Shown: in pieces, positions 24,705-32,010 of the stretch
Layout of the letters: each line of letters starts with the position of its first letter
Numbering within the stretch: position 1 is the first letter of the stretch
Source of the DNA: PALSA-612 sp035652235
GTDB lineage: Bacteria; Actinomycetota; Thermoleophilia; Gaiellales; Gaiellaceae
Direction of reading: 5' to 3'
Assembly: GCA_035652235.1 (NCBI GenBank)
Contig: DASREE010000013.1
Location: 1-64,000, forward strand
DNA length: 64,000 bases
Program-made: the position numbers and the translations under genes
The notes under the pieces: generated by a model
Databases searched by the model: none
Told to the model about the DNA's origin: nothing
Seen by the model: the letters and a program-made list of their open reading frames with translations, nothing else

Positions 24705-24835
24705 CCGAGAAGGCGAACCGGCGCCGCGGGCGGCGGTCGGCGGACGGCGCCGGAGCGAGAGGTCGGGCGCGAGCGGTGGTCGTTCGCCCTCCCGGGAGCG
24801 GCTCCGCAGCGGGCGAGCGGCGCGAGAACGCGTGA
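24701..24835 (+). CDS. 44-residue basic microprotein between two GTGA junctions
   Basis: The frame opens with GTG overlapping the aldehyde dehydrogenase stop (GTGA at 24701-24704) and closes with TGA overlapping the GTG of the next gene (GTGA at 24832-24835). It encodes MTEKANRRRGRRSADGAGAR, then ARAVVVRPPG and ERRENA, with about a dozen arginines. The double 4-base overlap argues that it is translated. It may be a genuine microprotein or simply a coupling frame that carries ribosomes to the downstream gene. Confidence 0.5.
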   Translation: MTEKANRRRGRRSADGAGARGRARAVVVRPPGSGSAAGERRENA

Positions 24836-25146
24836 GCGATCGGCGCAAGCTGGTCGTGTTCGTGCCCGCGGACTCGCTCGACGCCGTGCGCGAGGCCGTG
24901 TTCGCGGCCGGCGCCGGCCGGATCGGCGCCTACGAGCGCTGCTCGTGGTACACGGAGGGGACGGGCACGTTCCTCGGCTGCGAGGGCGCCGCGCCCACGG
25001 TCGGGCGGGCCGGGCAGGAGGAGCGGGTGGCGGAGCTCCGCCTCGAGACGGTGTTCCCGGCGGAGCGGCAGGACGAGGTCGTCGCCGCGCTCAGGCGCGC
25101 GCACCCGTACGAGGAGCCCGCCTTCGACATCTACCCGCTCCTGTGA
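24832..25146 (+). CDS. Nif3-insert/CutA-like (YqfO-type) protein
   Basis: 104 residues: KLVVFVPADSLDAVREAVFA, GAGRIGAYERCSWYTEGTGT, GRAGQEERVAELRLETVFPA and VVAALRRAHPYEEPAFDIYP. This is the PII/CutA-like domain that is inserted in Nif3/YqfO proteins and also occurs alone; the HPYEEPAFDIYPL ending is diagnostic. Its biochemical role is not established. It overlaps its neighbours on both sides by 4 bases and is thus part of the aldehyde dehydrogenase-RNase HI operon. Confidence 0.82.
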   Translation: MSDRRKLVVFVPADSLDAVREAVFAAGAGRIGAYERCSWYTEGTGTFLGCEGAAPTVGRAGQEERVAELRLETVFPAERQDEVVAALRRAHPYEEPAFDIYPLL

Positions 25147-25547
25147 AGGCGCGGCTGTCGACCGACGGCGGCGCGCGCGGCAACCCGGGTCCGGCGGCGT
25201 ACGGCTTCGTGCTCGAGGCCGAGGACGGCACCGTGCTCGCCGCGCGCGGCGAGGCGATCGGGGACGCGACGAACAACGTCGCCGAGTACCGGGGGCTGCT
25301 GGCCGGGCTCGCCGAGGCGGCCGTGCACGGGATCGACGAGCTGGAGGTCGTGTCCGACTCGGAGCTCCTCGTCAAGCAGATGCGCGGCGAGTACCGCGTC
25401 AGGAACCCGGTGCTCCGGGAGCTGTCGGCGCAGGCGCGGCGTCTCGCAGAGCGGCTGGGGACGGTGACCTACCGGGCCGTGCCCCGGGAGTGCAACGACC
25501 TGGCCGACCGGCTCGTGAACGACGCCCTGGACGCCCGGACGCCGTAG
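25143..25547 (+). CDS. ribonuclease HI family protein
   Basis: 134 residues from GTG 25143 (GTGA overlap). The RNase H active-site carboxylates are present: the first Asp in LSTDGGARGNPGPAAYGF, Glu in NNVAEYRGLLAGL, Asp in LEVVSDSELLVKQM, and the last Asp in RECNDLADRLVNDAL. It cleaves the RNA strand of RNA-DNA hybrids. The 'TDGGARGNPGPA' and 'SDSELLVKQM.G.Y.V' wording is that of the actinobacterial/archaeal-type RNase HI. tRNA-Gly follows 27 bp later. Confidence 0.9.
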   Translation: MKARLSTDGGARGNPGPAAYGFVLEAEDGTVLAARGEAIGDATNNVAEYRGLLAGLAEAAVHGIDELEVVSDSELLVKQMRGEYRVRNPVLRELSAQARRLAERLGTVTYRAVPRECNDLADRLVNDALDARTP

Positions 25548-25557
25548 AGGCCGGCGC

Positions 25558-25563
25558 TATACT
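25558..25563 (+). promoter_or_regulatory. -10 element TATACT of tRNA-Gly
   Basis: TATACT ends 11 nt before the first base of the tRNA, the right distance for a tRNA promoter. Confidence 0.6.
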
Positions 25564-25574
25564 GGCCCCTTCGG

Positions 25575-25648
25575 GCGGATGTAGCTCAGTTGGCTAGAGC
25601 GTCTGCTTGCCATGCAGAAGGTCGTGGGTTCGAGTCCCATCATCCGCT
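25575..25648 (+). tRNA. tRNA-Gly (GCC anticodon)
   Basis: The acceptor stem GCGGATG pairs with CATCCGC. The D-arm is AGCTCAGTTGGCTAGAGC, the anticodon arm TCTGCTTGCCATGCAGA presents GCC, and the T-arm is GTGGGTTCGAGTCCCAT. It is 74 nt with an unpaired T discriminator and no encoded CCA. Confidence 0.95.
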
Positions 25649-25759
25649 CCTCAGAAAGCTCTGCCCAGGCGGTGTCCTCACGCGCGTGTGCGCTGCAGGA
25701 CATGGACGCGGGCGAAGCGCTCCGCGTAGCCGACGTCGAAGGGGGGGCCGCCACCGCCG

Positions 25760-26494
25760 TCAGGGAAGGCCAAAGCCGGCCGCGGCGAGCTTGCGGCGGC
25801 CGAAGCTCCCGAGCAGGCGGAAGACGAACGCGCGGGCGGCGTCGACGTGCGGCGCGCCCTTGACGACCGCGACCTCGTAGGCGACGCGCGGCTGCGCCCT
25901 GGCCGGGATCCGGATCGCCTTCGCCTTCCCCTTCGTCGCGACCACGTCGGTGACGTAGACAAAACCGGCGTCGGCCTCGCCGAGCTCGATCTTCGTCAGG
26001 ATCGAGCGCACGTCCGGCTCCCTGCTGACCGCCCGCACCTTCGCCAGGCCGAGCCGCGCCAAGACCCTCTGCGTGTAGGCCCCGATCGGCACCGCCGGGT
26101 CTCCGACGACGAGCCGGATGCCCTTGCGCCTCAGGTCGTAGACCGAGCTGATGTGCGCCGGGTTCGACCTCGGCACGGCCAGGACGAGCCGGTTCGTGGC
26201 GAAGATCACGGGCTGCTCGACGAGCCCTTCGCGGTACAGCTTCTGTGGGTAGGTCGGGCTCGCCGCGGCGAACACGTCCGCAGGGGCGCCCTGCTCGATC
26301 TGGAACGCCAGCTCGTTCGAGCCGCCGAAGTTGTACGAGGCGTTCGGCTCGATCTGCGGGAAGACATCCGTGAGCGACGCGGCCGCGAACACCGTCGCCC
26401 GCTCGGCGGCGGCGCGCGCCGAGGCGCGCGGGACGGTGGCGACGGCGGCGACGCACGCTGCGAGCGCGAGCAGCCCCAGAGCTCTCGATGCCAC
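25760..26494 (-). CDS. modA: ModA-type molybdate/tungstate-binding protein
   Basis: 244 residues: signal peptide (ALGLLALAACVAAVATVPRA, no lipobox cysteine at the cleavage site), then the periplasmic-binding-protein fold with ATVFAAASLTDVFPQIEP (oxyanion-binding AASL), YNFGGSNELAFQIEQGAPAD, VEQPVIFATNRLVLAVPRSN and LGEADAGFVYVTDVVATKGK. This is the substrate-binding subunit of a molybdate ABC transporter. No modB or modC lies on either side: a tRNA gene is downstream and leuC upstream. AAGGAGGAG precedes the GTG. A CCTAGG-based inverted repeat in the leader is a candidate operator. Confidence 0.9.
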   Translation of the reverse strand: MASRALGLLALAACVAAVATVPRASARAAAERATVFAAASLTDVFPQIEPNASYNFGGSNELAFQIEQGAPADVFAAASPTYPQKLYREGLVEQPVIFATNRLVLAVPRSNPAHISSVYDLRRKGIRLVVGDPAVPIGAYTQRVLARLGLAKVRAVSREPDVRSILTKIELGEADAGFVYVTDVVATKGKAKAIRIPARAQPRVAYEVAVVKGAPHVDAARAFVFRLLGSFGRRKLAAAGFGLP

Positions 26495-26508
26495 GATCTC
26501 CTCCTTCT

Positions 26509-26525
26509 CCTAGGCATTACCTAGG
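26509..26525. promoter_or_regulatory. CCTAGG-N5-CCTAGG inverted repeat upstream of modA
   Basis: CCTAGG, CATTA, CCTAGG: a perfect 6-5-6 inverted repeat whose halves are themselves palindromes, 15-31 bp before the modA start and just ahead of its ribosome site. It is a candidate operator for a dimeric repressor. It does not match the ModE consensus I know. Confidence 0.4.
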
Positions 26526-26664
26526 CAGACGAGTCTAGCCGACGGCCGCCGCAGGCGGGGCGGGTGCGCGCACCGGCTGCCGCGCGTGTCAGGATCCTGC
26601 GCTGGTCGAGCATGCGGCGGCGGATCGTCGGAACGGCTCTGTGCGGGTTGCTGGTGGCAGCGCT

Positions 26665-26790
26665 CCCGGCGCCGCGATGTCGCGCACCCGAAGGTGCGGG
26701 TCGCCCGCGATGTACGCGAGCACGAGGAAGTGGTCGGTGAGGAAGGTCCAGCGCGACCTCGCCGAAGCTTCGGCAGTGAACGCGGATCCC
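26665..26790 (-). pseudogene. remnant of a winged-helix regulator in the modA-leuC gap
   Basis: The 397 bp between the modA operator and leuC hold no intact gene. One minus-strand frame reads RWTFLTDHFLVLAYIAGDPH then LRVRDIAA. This matches the opening helix and recognition-domain start of a common actinobacterial winged-helix family ('W.FLTNH..VL..IA.DP..RLRDIA..VGITER'). The expected continuation (VGITERA and the wing) is replaced by PGALPPATRTEP, and no start codon precedes it. I read it as a degraded fragment, with modest confidence. Confidence 0.4.
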
Positions 26791-26909
26791 GGCCCGCCCG
26801 GGCTCCAGCTCGATCACCTCGATCGTGACGAACGGCAGCGGCGTTCCTGTACCAGCACGCGCGCAACCGACGGGCCAAGGCTGGCTGGCCGGAACAGCGG
26901 GCGTCGCGG

Positions 26910-26915
26910 TAGGCT
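26910..26915 (+). promoter_or_regulatory. -10 element TAGGCT of leuCD
   Basis: TAGGCT, 7 nt before ATG 26923, no ribosome site. Confidence 0.55.
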
Positions 26916-26922
26916 TGCATCC

Positions 26923-28329
26923 ATGGGCAGGACGCTGTTCGAGAAGGTGTGGGACGAGCACGTCGTCCGGGAGGCGGAGGGAGAGCCGACCCTCCTGTAC
27001 GTCGACCTGCACCTCGTCCACGAGGTGACCTCGCCGCAGGCGTTCGACGGCCTGCGGCTGGCGGGGAGGAAGGTTCGCCGGCCGGACCTGACGGTCGCGA
27101 CGATGGACCACAACGTGCCGACGACGTCCGGCCCGGTCGAGGATCCGCTCGCGCGAGCGCAGCTCGACGCGCTGCGGCGCAACTGCGAGGAGTTCGGCAT
27201 CCCGCTGTACGCGACCGGGAGCGGACGCGAGGGGATCGTGCATGTGATCGGCCCGGAGCTCGGGCTGACGCAGCCCGGCCAGACGATCGTCTGCGGCGAC
27301 AGCCACACGGCGACGCACGGCGCCTTCGGCGCGCTCGCCTTTGGCATCGGCACCTCCGAGGTGGAGCACGTGCTCGCGACGCAGACGCTGCCCCAGCGCA
27401 AGCCGAAGACGACGCTCGTCCGCTTCCTCGGCGAGCTCCCGCTCGGGCTGGCGCCCAAGGACCTCGTGCTGGCGATGATCGCGAAGGTCGGCGTCGCGGG
27501 TGGCGTCGGCCACGTCTTCGAGTACGTCGGCGAGGCGATCAGCGGCTTCTCCATGGAGGGGCGGATGACCGTCTGCAACATGTCCATCGAGGCGGGCGCG
27601 AGAGCGGGCATGGTTGGCCCGGACGACACCACGTTCGCCTACCTGGAAGGCCGCGAGTTCGCGCCGAAAGGCGCGGCCTTCGAGCGCGCGCTCGACCGCT
27701 GGCGTGCGCTCGCCTCGGACGAGGACGCCGTCTACGACCGCGTGCTCGAGGTCGAGCTGTCGGCACTCGAGCCGCAGGTCACCTGGGGCACGAATCCGGG
27801 CATGGTCGTGCCGGTCGGCGGCGTCGTCCCCGACCCGTCCGACTTCCCCGACCCCGACGACCGCGCCGCCGCCGAGCGCGCGCTCGAGTACATGGGGCTC
27901 CGGCCGGGGACGCCGATCCGGGAGATCACGATCGACCGCGTCTTCATCGGCTCGTGCACGAACGCGCGCATCGAGGACCTGCGCATCGCCGCCCGAGTCG
28001 TCGAGGGCAAGCGCGTCGCGCCGCGGGTGAAGGCGCTCGTCGTCCCGGGCTCCGCGGCCGTCAAGCGCCAGGCGGAGGAGGAGGGGCTGGACGAGATCTT
28101 CCGCCGCGCCGGGTTCGAGTGGCGGAACGCGGGCTGCTCGATGTGTCTCGGCATGAACCCGGACGTGCTGCAGCCGGGCGAGCGCTGCGCGTCCACGTCG
28201 AACCGCAACTTCGAAGGGCGCCAGGGCCGCCTCGGCCGGACGCACCTGGTCAGCCCGGCCATGGCCGCGGCGGCGGCGATCGCGGGCCGCTTCGTCGACG
28301 TGCGCGAGCTCGAGGCGGTGCCGGCGTGA
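26923..28329 (+). CDS. leuC: 3-isopropylmalate dehydratase large subunit
   Basis: 468 residues, normal for LeuC, which with LeuD isomerises 2- to 3-isopropylmalate in leucine synthesis. Aconitase-family landmarks: TLFEKVWDEHVV start, VATMDHNVPTT, VCGDSHTATHGAFGALAFGI, the [4Fe-4S] cysteines in FIGSCTNARIEDL and AGCSMCLGMNPD, and the substrate-binding ERCASTSNRNFEGRQG. The ATG is set by the -10 at 26910-26915, and leuD overlaps by 4 bases. leuA and leuB are not in the window. Leucine breakdown genes (methylcrotonyl-CoA carboxylase) lie about 22 kb to the left. Confidence 0.96.
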   Translation: MGRTLFEKVWDEHVVREAEGEPTLLYVDLHLVHEVTSPQAFDGLRLAGRKVRRPDLTVATMDHNVPTTSGPVEDPLARAQLDALRRNCEEFGIPLYATGSGREGIVHVIGPELGLTQPGQTIVCGDSHTATHGAFGALAFGIGTSEVEHVLATQTLPQRKPKTTLVRFLGELPLGLAPKDLVLAMIAKVGVAGGVGHVFEYVGEAISGFSMEGRMTVCNMSIEAGARAGMVGPDDTTFAYLEGREFAPKGAAFERALDRWRALASDEDAVYDRVLEVELSALEPQVTWGTNPGMVVPVGGVVPDPSDFPDPDDRAAAERALEYMGLRPGTPIREITIDRVFIGSCTNARIEDLRIAARVVEGKRVAPRVKALVVPGSAAVKRQAEEEGLDEIFRRAGFEWRNAGCSMCLGMNPDVLQPGERCASTSNRNFEGRQGRLGRTHLVSPAMAAAAAIAGRFVDVRELEAVPA

Positions 28330-28925
28330 AGCCGCTGCGCGTCGTCAGCGGCCGGGTGGCGGTGCTCGACCGTCCGGACGTCGACACCGACCAGATCATC
28401 CCCAAGCAGTTCCTGAAGCGGATCGAGCGCACCGGCTACGGCGAGTTCCTCTTCTTCGACTGGCGCTACGACGAGCAGGGAGAGCCGCGCCCCGGCTTCG
28501 AGCTGAACCGGCCCGAGTTCGCCGGCGCCAAGATCCTGCTCGCCGGCCGCAACTTCGGCTGCGGCTCGTCGCGCGAGCACGCCGCGTGGGCGCTCCAGGA
28601 CTACGGCTTCGACGTGGTGATCGCGCCGTCCTTCGGCGACATCTTCCGCTCGAACGCCGGCAAGATCGGGATGCTCGCCGTGCAGCTCGACGAGGCGGAC
28701 GTGAAGCGGCTGATGGAGGGCGTCGACCTCGACCGCGGCTCGACCATGACCGTCGACCTCGAGCGCTGCGTGCTCGTCGGGCCGACGGGCGAGCAGCTCC
28801 CGTTCGAGGTGGACGGGGCGACGCGGCACCGACTCCTGAACGGGCTCGACGACATCGGCCTCACGCTCGAGCACGAAGCGGACATCGCGGCGTTCGAGGC
28901 CCGCCGGGCCGCCGCCGGAGCGTAG
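28326..28925 (+). CDS. leuD: 3-isopropylmalate dehydratase small subunit
   Basis: 199 residues from GTG 28326, overlapping leuC as GTGA. LeuD features: VAVLDRPDVDTDQIIPKQFL, the active-site loop ILLAGRNFGCGSSREHAAWA, and VIAPSFGDIFRSNAGKIGML, followed by the C-terminal VDLERCVLVGPTGEQLPFEV. It forms the swivel domain of the heterodimeric isomerase with LeuC. tRNA-Cys starts 36 bp after its stop. Confidence 0.96.
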   Translation: MKPLRVVSGRVAVLDRPDVDTDQIIPKQFLKRIERTGYGEFLFFDWRYDEQGEPRPGFELNRPEFAGAKILLAGRNFGCGSSREHAAWALQDYGFDVVIAPSFGDIFRSNAGKIGMLAVQLDEADVKRLMEGVDLDRGSTMTVDLERCVLVGPTGEQLPFEVDGATRHRLLNGLDDIGLTLEHEADIAAFEARRAAAGA

Positions 28926-28946
28926 GGCGCTCGCGTCGAGGCGGGC

Positions 28947-28952
28947 TACGAT
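28947..28952 (+). promoter_or_regulatory. -10 element TACGAT of tRNA-Cys
   Basis: TACGAT, ending 9 nt before the tRNA. Confidence 0.5.
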
Positions 28953-28961
28953 GTCAGGCGC

Positions 28962-29032
28962 GGCGACGTGGCCGAGAGGTTAGGCAGAGGCCTGCAAAGC
29001 CTTGTACAGCGGTTCGAATCCGCTCGTCGCCT
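28962..29032 (+). tRNA. tRNA-Cys (GCA anticodon)
   Basis: The acceptor GGCGACG pairs with CGTCGCC. The anticodon loop in GGCCTGCAAAGCC presents GCA, and the T-arm is AGCGGTTCGAATCCGCT. It is 71 nt, compact variable loop, no encoded CCA. Confidence 0.95.
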
Positions 29033-29105
29033 TCGTCTTCCTCGCTGGGCCGGGCAGGCGGCGCGCTCCGACCCACGCCGGGTGCGGATCTCGTAAGGTC
29101 ACGGG

Positions 29106-29549
29106 GTGCCGCCGAACCGGGTCGACCTGGACGCCGTCGTCGCCGTGGCCGAGTTCCGCGCCCAGCTGCGAAACTTCCTGCGCCGCTCGGAGCGCATCGC
29201 CGACAGCTGCGGGCTGACGCCGCAGCGCTACCTGCTCCTGCTCATGATCAAGGGCGCGCCCGACCGCAGCGAGCGCTCCACCGTGACCGAGCTCGCCGAG
29301 CGCATGCAGCTCGCCCAGAGCACGGTCACCGAGCTGGTCGCACGGAGCGTCGAGGCGGGGCTCGTCCGGCGCGAGTCGTCCGAGCTGGACGGGCGCGTGA
29401 CGCACCTGCGGCTGACGGAGGAGGGCGAGCGGCGGCTCGCCTGCTCCTTCACCGGCCTCGCGGCCGAGCGGCGTGCGCTCGCGGAGGCGGTCGGAGCGTT
29501 CGACCGCACGCTCGAGCAGCGGTCCTCCCAGGGGCGCCGCCGGGCCTGA
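29106..29549 (+). CDS. MarR-family transcriptional regulator
   Basis: 147 residues with MarR topology: helix AEFRAQLRNFLRRSERIADS, then GLTPQRYLLLLMIKGAPD, the winged helix TVTELAERMQLAQSTVTELV and ARSVEAGLVRRESSELDGRV, THLRLTEEGERRLACSF. DNA-binding dimers of this family respond to small phenolic or lipophilic ligands. TAAGGT (29094-29099) is 6 nt before GTG 29106. It lies immediately before the glycan cluster but is not overlapped with it, so a link to that cluster is only a possibility. Confidence 0.9.
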   Translation: MPPNRVDLDAVVAVAEFRAQLRNFLRRSERIADSCGLTPQRYLLLLMIKGAPDRSERSTVTELAERMQLAQSTVTELVARSVEAGLVRRESSELDGRVTHLRLTEEGERRLACSFTGLAAERRALAEAVGAFDRTLEQRSSQGRRRA

Positions 29550-29588
29550 CCGGGGCCGGCGTGGCGCTCGGGTAGACTCGCCCCGGTC

Positions 29589-29675
29589 GTGGGAACGCAC
29601 CTCGTCTCGAGGCTCGGGAGGTCGCGTCGCGGCGCGGCATCGTCCCGTCGCGCCATGCGCGCGTCCGGTCGATGA
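29589..29675 (+). CDS. possible leader peptide before the glycan cluster
   Basis: A 28-codon frame beginning GTG 29589, 10 nt after TAGACT (29573-29578), and ending TGA overlapping the ATG of the next gene (ATGA). It encodes a basic peptide (MGTHLVSRLGRSRRGAASSR and RAMRASGR). If translated it would couple the first gene of the glycan cluster to its leader. Evidence is positional only. Confidence 0.35.
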   Translation: MGTHLVSRLGRSRRGAASSRRAMRASGR

Positions 29676-31126
29676 GCCACAACCCGAACTCGGTCGGCAC
29701 GGCCGTGCTCGGGGCCGGCCCGGCGGGCCTGACCGCCGCCTACGTCCTCGGCCTGCGCGGCGCGCCGGGCGTCGTCTTCGAGGCCGACGGCGCCGTCGGC
29801 GGGATCGCCAAGACCGTCGAGTACGACGGCTTCCGCTTCGACCTCGGCGGCCACCGTTTCTTCACCAAGCTCGCACCCGTGCAGCGGCTGTGGGAGGACG
29901 TGATGGGGGAGGACTTCCTCGTCCGGCCACGCCTGTCGCGCATCTACTACGACGGCAAGTTCCTCGCCTACCCGCTGCAGGCGCGCGACGTCGTCAAGCG
30001 CCTCGGCGTGTACGAGTCGGCGATGTGCTCCCTCTCCTACCTGTGGAGCCGGCTGTCGGCCGGCCGCGAGCACCAGGAGACGTTCGAGGACTGGGTGACC
30101 GCCCGCTTCGGACGCCGCCTGTACGACGCCTTCTTCGCCTCGTACACCGAGAAGCTGTGGGGGATCCCGGGCTCCGAGATCCGCTCGGAGTGGGCGGTGC
30201 AGCGGATCAAGGACTTCTCCTTCTGGCGCGCGCTCCTCGCCGCGCTGCACCTGCAGCGGCGCAAGGTGACGACGCTGATCGAGGAGTTCCACTACCCCCG
30301 GCTCGGGCCCGGCCAGATGTGGGAGCGGATGCAGGCGCGGGTGGAAGGGCGGGGAATCCCCGTTCGTCTGCGCCACCGGGCGACGGCGATCCGCCACGAG
30401 CACGACGTCGTCAACACGCTCGTGGTCGAGACCGAGGGGCGCACGCTCGAGCTGCCGGTCGACGCGGTGCTCTCGTCGATCCCGCTGAGCGAGCTCGTCC
30501 TCTCGCTCGAGCCGGCCGCGCCGGACGAGATCCTCGCGGCTGCCGGGCGGCTCCGCTACCGCTCGCTCTGCCTCGTCGCGCTCATCATCGACCGCGAGCA
30601 GCCGTTCCCAGACAACTGGATCTACCTGCACGACCCGGGCACGCGCGCCGGCCGGGTGCAGAACTTCGGCGCCTGGAGCCCGGACATGGTCAAGCCGGGC
30701 ACCACCTGCCTGGGCGTCGAGTACTTCTGCTTCGAGGGCGACGAGATCTGGGAGCTCCCCGACGACCAGGCCGTCGCGCTCGCCACCGACGAGCTGGCAC
30801 GGATCGGCCTCGTCGAGCCCTCCGACGTCCGCGACGGCGTCAAGGTGCGCGTGCCCAAGGCCTATCCGATGTACGACGGCGACTACCGCGAGGCCGTCGC
30901 CGTCCTGCACGGCTACCTGGCCGGGTTCGAGAACCTGAAGACGTTCGGCCGCAACGGCCTCCACCGCTACAACAACCAGGACCACTCGATGTGGACCGCG
31001 ATCCTCGCCACGCTCAACCTGCTCGACGGCTCGCACCACGACGTCTGGGCCGTCAACACGGAAGCCGCGTACCACGAGGAGGGCGAGCTCGTCGACGCGC
31101 TCCTCGACGTCGAGCTGGTCGGCTAG
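29672..31126 (+). CDS. FAD-dependent oxidoreductase, UDP-galactopyranose-mutase/amine-oxidase-like
   Basis: 484 residues. The N-terminal dinucleotide fold is AVLGAGPAGLTAAYVLGLRG with the FAD ribose acidic residue in VVFEADGAVGGIAKTVEYDG, then FRFDLGGHRFFTKLAPV. The central domain carries EDWVTARFGRRLYDAFFASY and TEKLWGIPGSEIRSEWAVQR, and the end is NLKTFGRNGLHRYNNQDHSM. This is the protoporphyrinogen-oxidase/UDP-galactopyranose-mutase-like group often encoded in polysaccharide clusters. A sugar-ring isomerisation or lipid-linked sugar oxidation is plausible; the exact reaction is unknown. It opens the surface-glycan cluster. Confidence 0.85.
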   Translation: MSHNPNSVGTAVLGAGPAGLTAAYVLGLRGAPGVVFEADGAVGGIAKTVEYDGFRFDLGGHRFFTKLAPVQRLWEDVMGEDFLVRPRLSRIYYDGKFLAYPLQARDVVKRLGVYESAMCSLSYLWSRLSAGREHQETFEDWVTARFGRRLYDAFFASYTEKLWGIPGSEIRSEWAVQRIKDFSFWRALLAALHLQRRKVTTLIEEFHYPRLGPGQMWERMQARVEGRGIPVRLRHRATAIRHEHDVVNTLVVETEGRTLELPVDAVLSSIPLSELVLSLEPAAPDEILAAAGRLRYRSLCLVALIIDREQPFPDNWIYLHDPGTRAGRVQNFGAWSPDMVKPGTTCLGVEYFCFEGDEIWELPDDQAVALATDELARIGLVEPSDVRDGVKVRVPKAYPMYDGDYREAVAVLHGYLAGFENLKTFGRNGLHRYNNQDHSMWTAILATLNLLDGSHHDVWAVNTEAAYHEEGELVDALLDVELVG

Positions 31127-31149
31127 ACCGGGCCAGGGCCGAGGCCGGC

Positions 31150-32010
31150 GTGCCGCCCACGCTGTCGATCGTCGTCGGCTCGAACGGCGCTCCCGGCTCC
31201 GTCGAGCGCTGCCTGGACGCGCTCGCGCCGCAGGCGCACGACGCCGAGGTGATCGTGTGCGAGCCGCGCTCGAGCGGAGAGGACGTGCGCCGGCGCTACC
31301 CGTTCGCGCGCTTCCTCGAGCGGCCAGGGGCGCTCGTGCCGACGCTGTGGCGCGACGGGATCGACGCGGCGAGCGGGGAGATCGTGGCGCTGACCATCTC
31401 GCCCATGCGCCCCGCCCCCGACTGGGCCAAGCGCCTCCGCGCCGCGCTCGCCGCCGACGAGGTCGTCGCCGGCGCGATCGAGCCGGGCGAGGGGCTGCGG
31501 GCGAGCGACTGGGCCGAGTACTTCTGCCGCTACGCGCGCGACATGCGCCCCTTCCCGCGCCGTCAGCACGCCGACATCCCCGGCGACAACTGCGCCTACC
31601 GGCGCGAGCTTCTCGAGCGGACGCGGGAGCTCTACCGCGACGGGTTCTGGGAGCCGGAGGTGAACCGCGCGCTCGCGGCGGACGGCGTTCGCCTCTGGCA
31701 CGACCCGGACGTCGTCGTCTTCCAGGGCCGCTCCGCCGGCTTCCAGGCCTTCCTGCGCCAGCGGCTCGCGCACGGGCGCGCGTTCGGCCGCCAGCGGGGC
31801 GCGCGCTTCGGCGCCGCGCGCAACGCGGCCGGGGTCGCGCTCGCGGCGGTCGTGCCGGCCGTCCTCGTCGCCCGCAGCGCTCGCGAGGTCCTCTCCCGCC
31901 GCCGCCACCGGACGCGCTTCCTGCTCGCGCTTCCGGCGCTCCTCTGCTTCGATGCCGCCTGGGCGGCGGGCGAGGCGCTCGGTCATCTCGACGCGCTGCG
32001 CGGCCGGTGA
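31150..32010 (+). CDS. family 2 glycosyltransferase
   Basis: 286 residues from GTG 31150. GT-A start LSIVVGSNGAPGSVERCLDA, then AEVIVCEPRSSGEDVRRRY, a shortened nucleotide-sugar region ALTISPMRPAPDWAKRLRA in place of a classical DxD, and HADIPGDNCAYRRELLERT (acceptor side). The C-terminal 75 residues contain two hydrophobic stretches (NAAGVALAAVVPAVLVARSA; RFLLALPALLCFDAAWAAGE) that would anchor it in the membrane. It is followed by a paralogue overlapping as GTGA. Sugar specificity unknown. Confidence 0.8.
   Translation: MPPTLSIVVGSNGAPGSVERCLDALAPQAHDAEVIVCEPRSSGEDVRRRYPFARFLERPGALVPTLWRDGIDAASGEIVALTISPMRPAPDWAKRLRAALAADEVVAGAIEPGEGLRASDWAEYFCRYARDMRPFPRRQHADIPGDNCAYRRELLERTRELYRDGFWEPEVNRALAADGVRLWHDPDVVVFQGRSAGFQAFLRQRLAHGRAFGRQRGARFGAARNAAGVALAAVVPAVLVARSAREVLSRRRHRTRFLLALPALLCFDAAWAAGEALGHLDALRGR

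Noticed and set aside
25649..25759. Small frame between tRNA-Gly and modA (FDVGYAERFARVHVLQ)
   Set aside because: The stretch looks protein-like but lacks a start codon and a full domain, and it overlaps the shadow of the modA end; not enough to call even a fragment.
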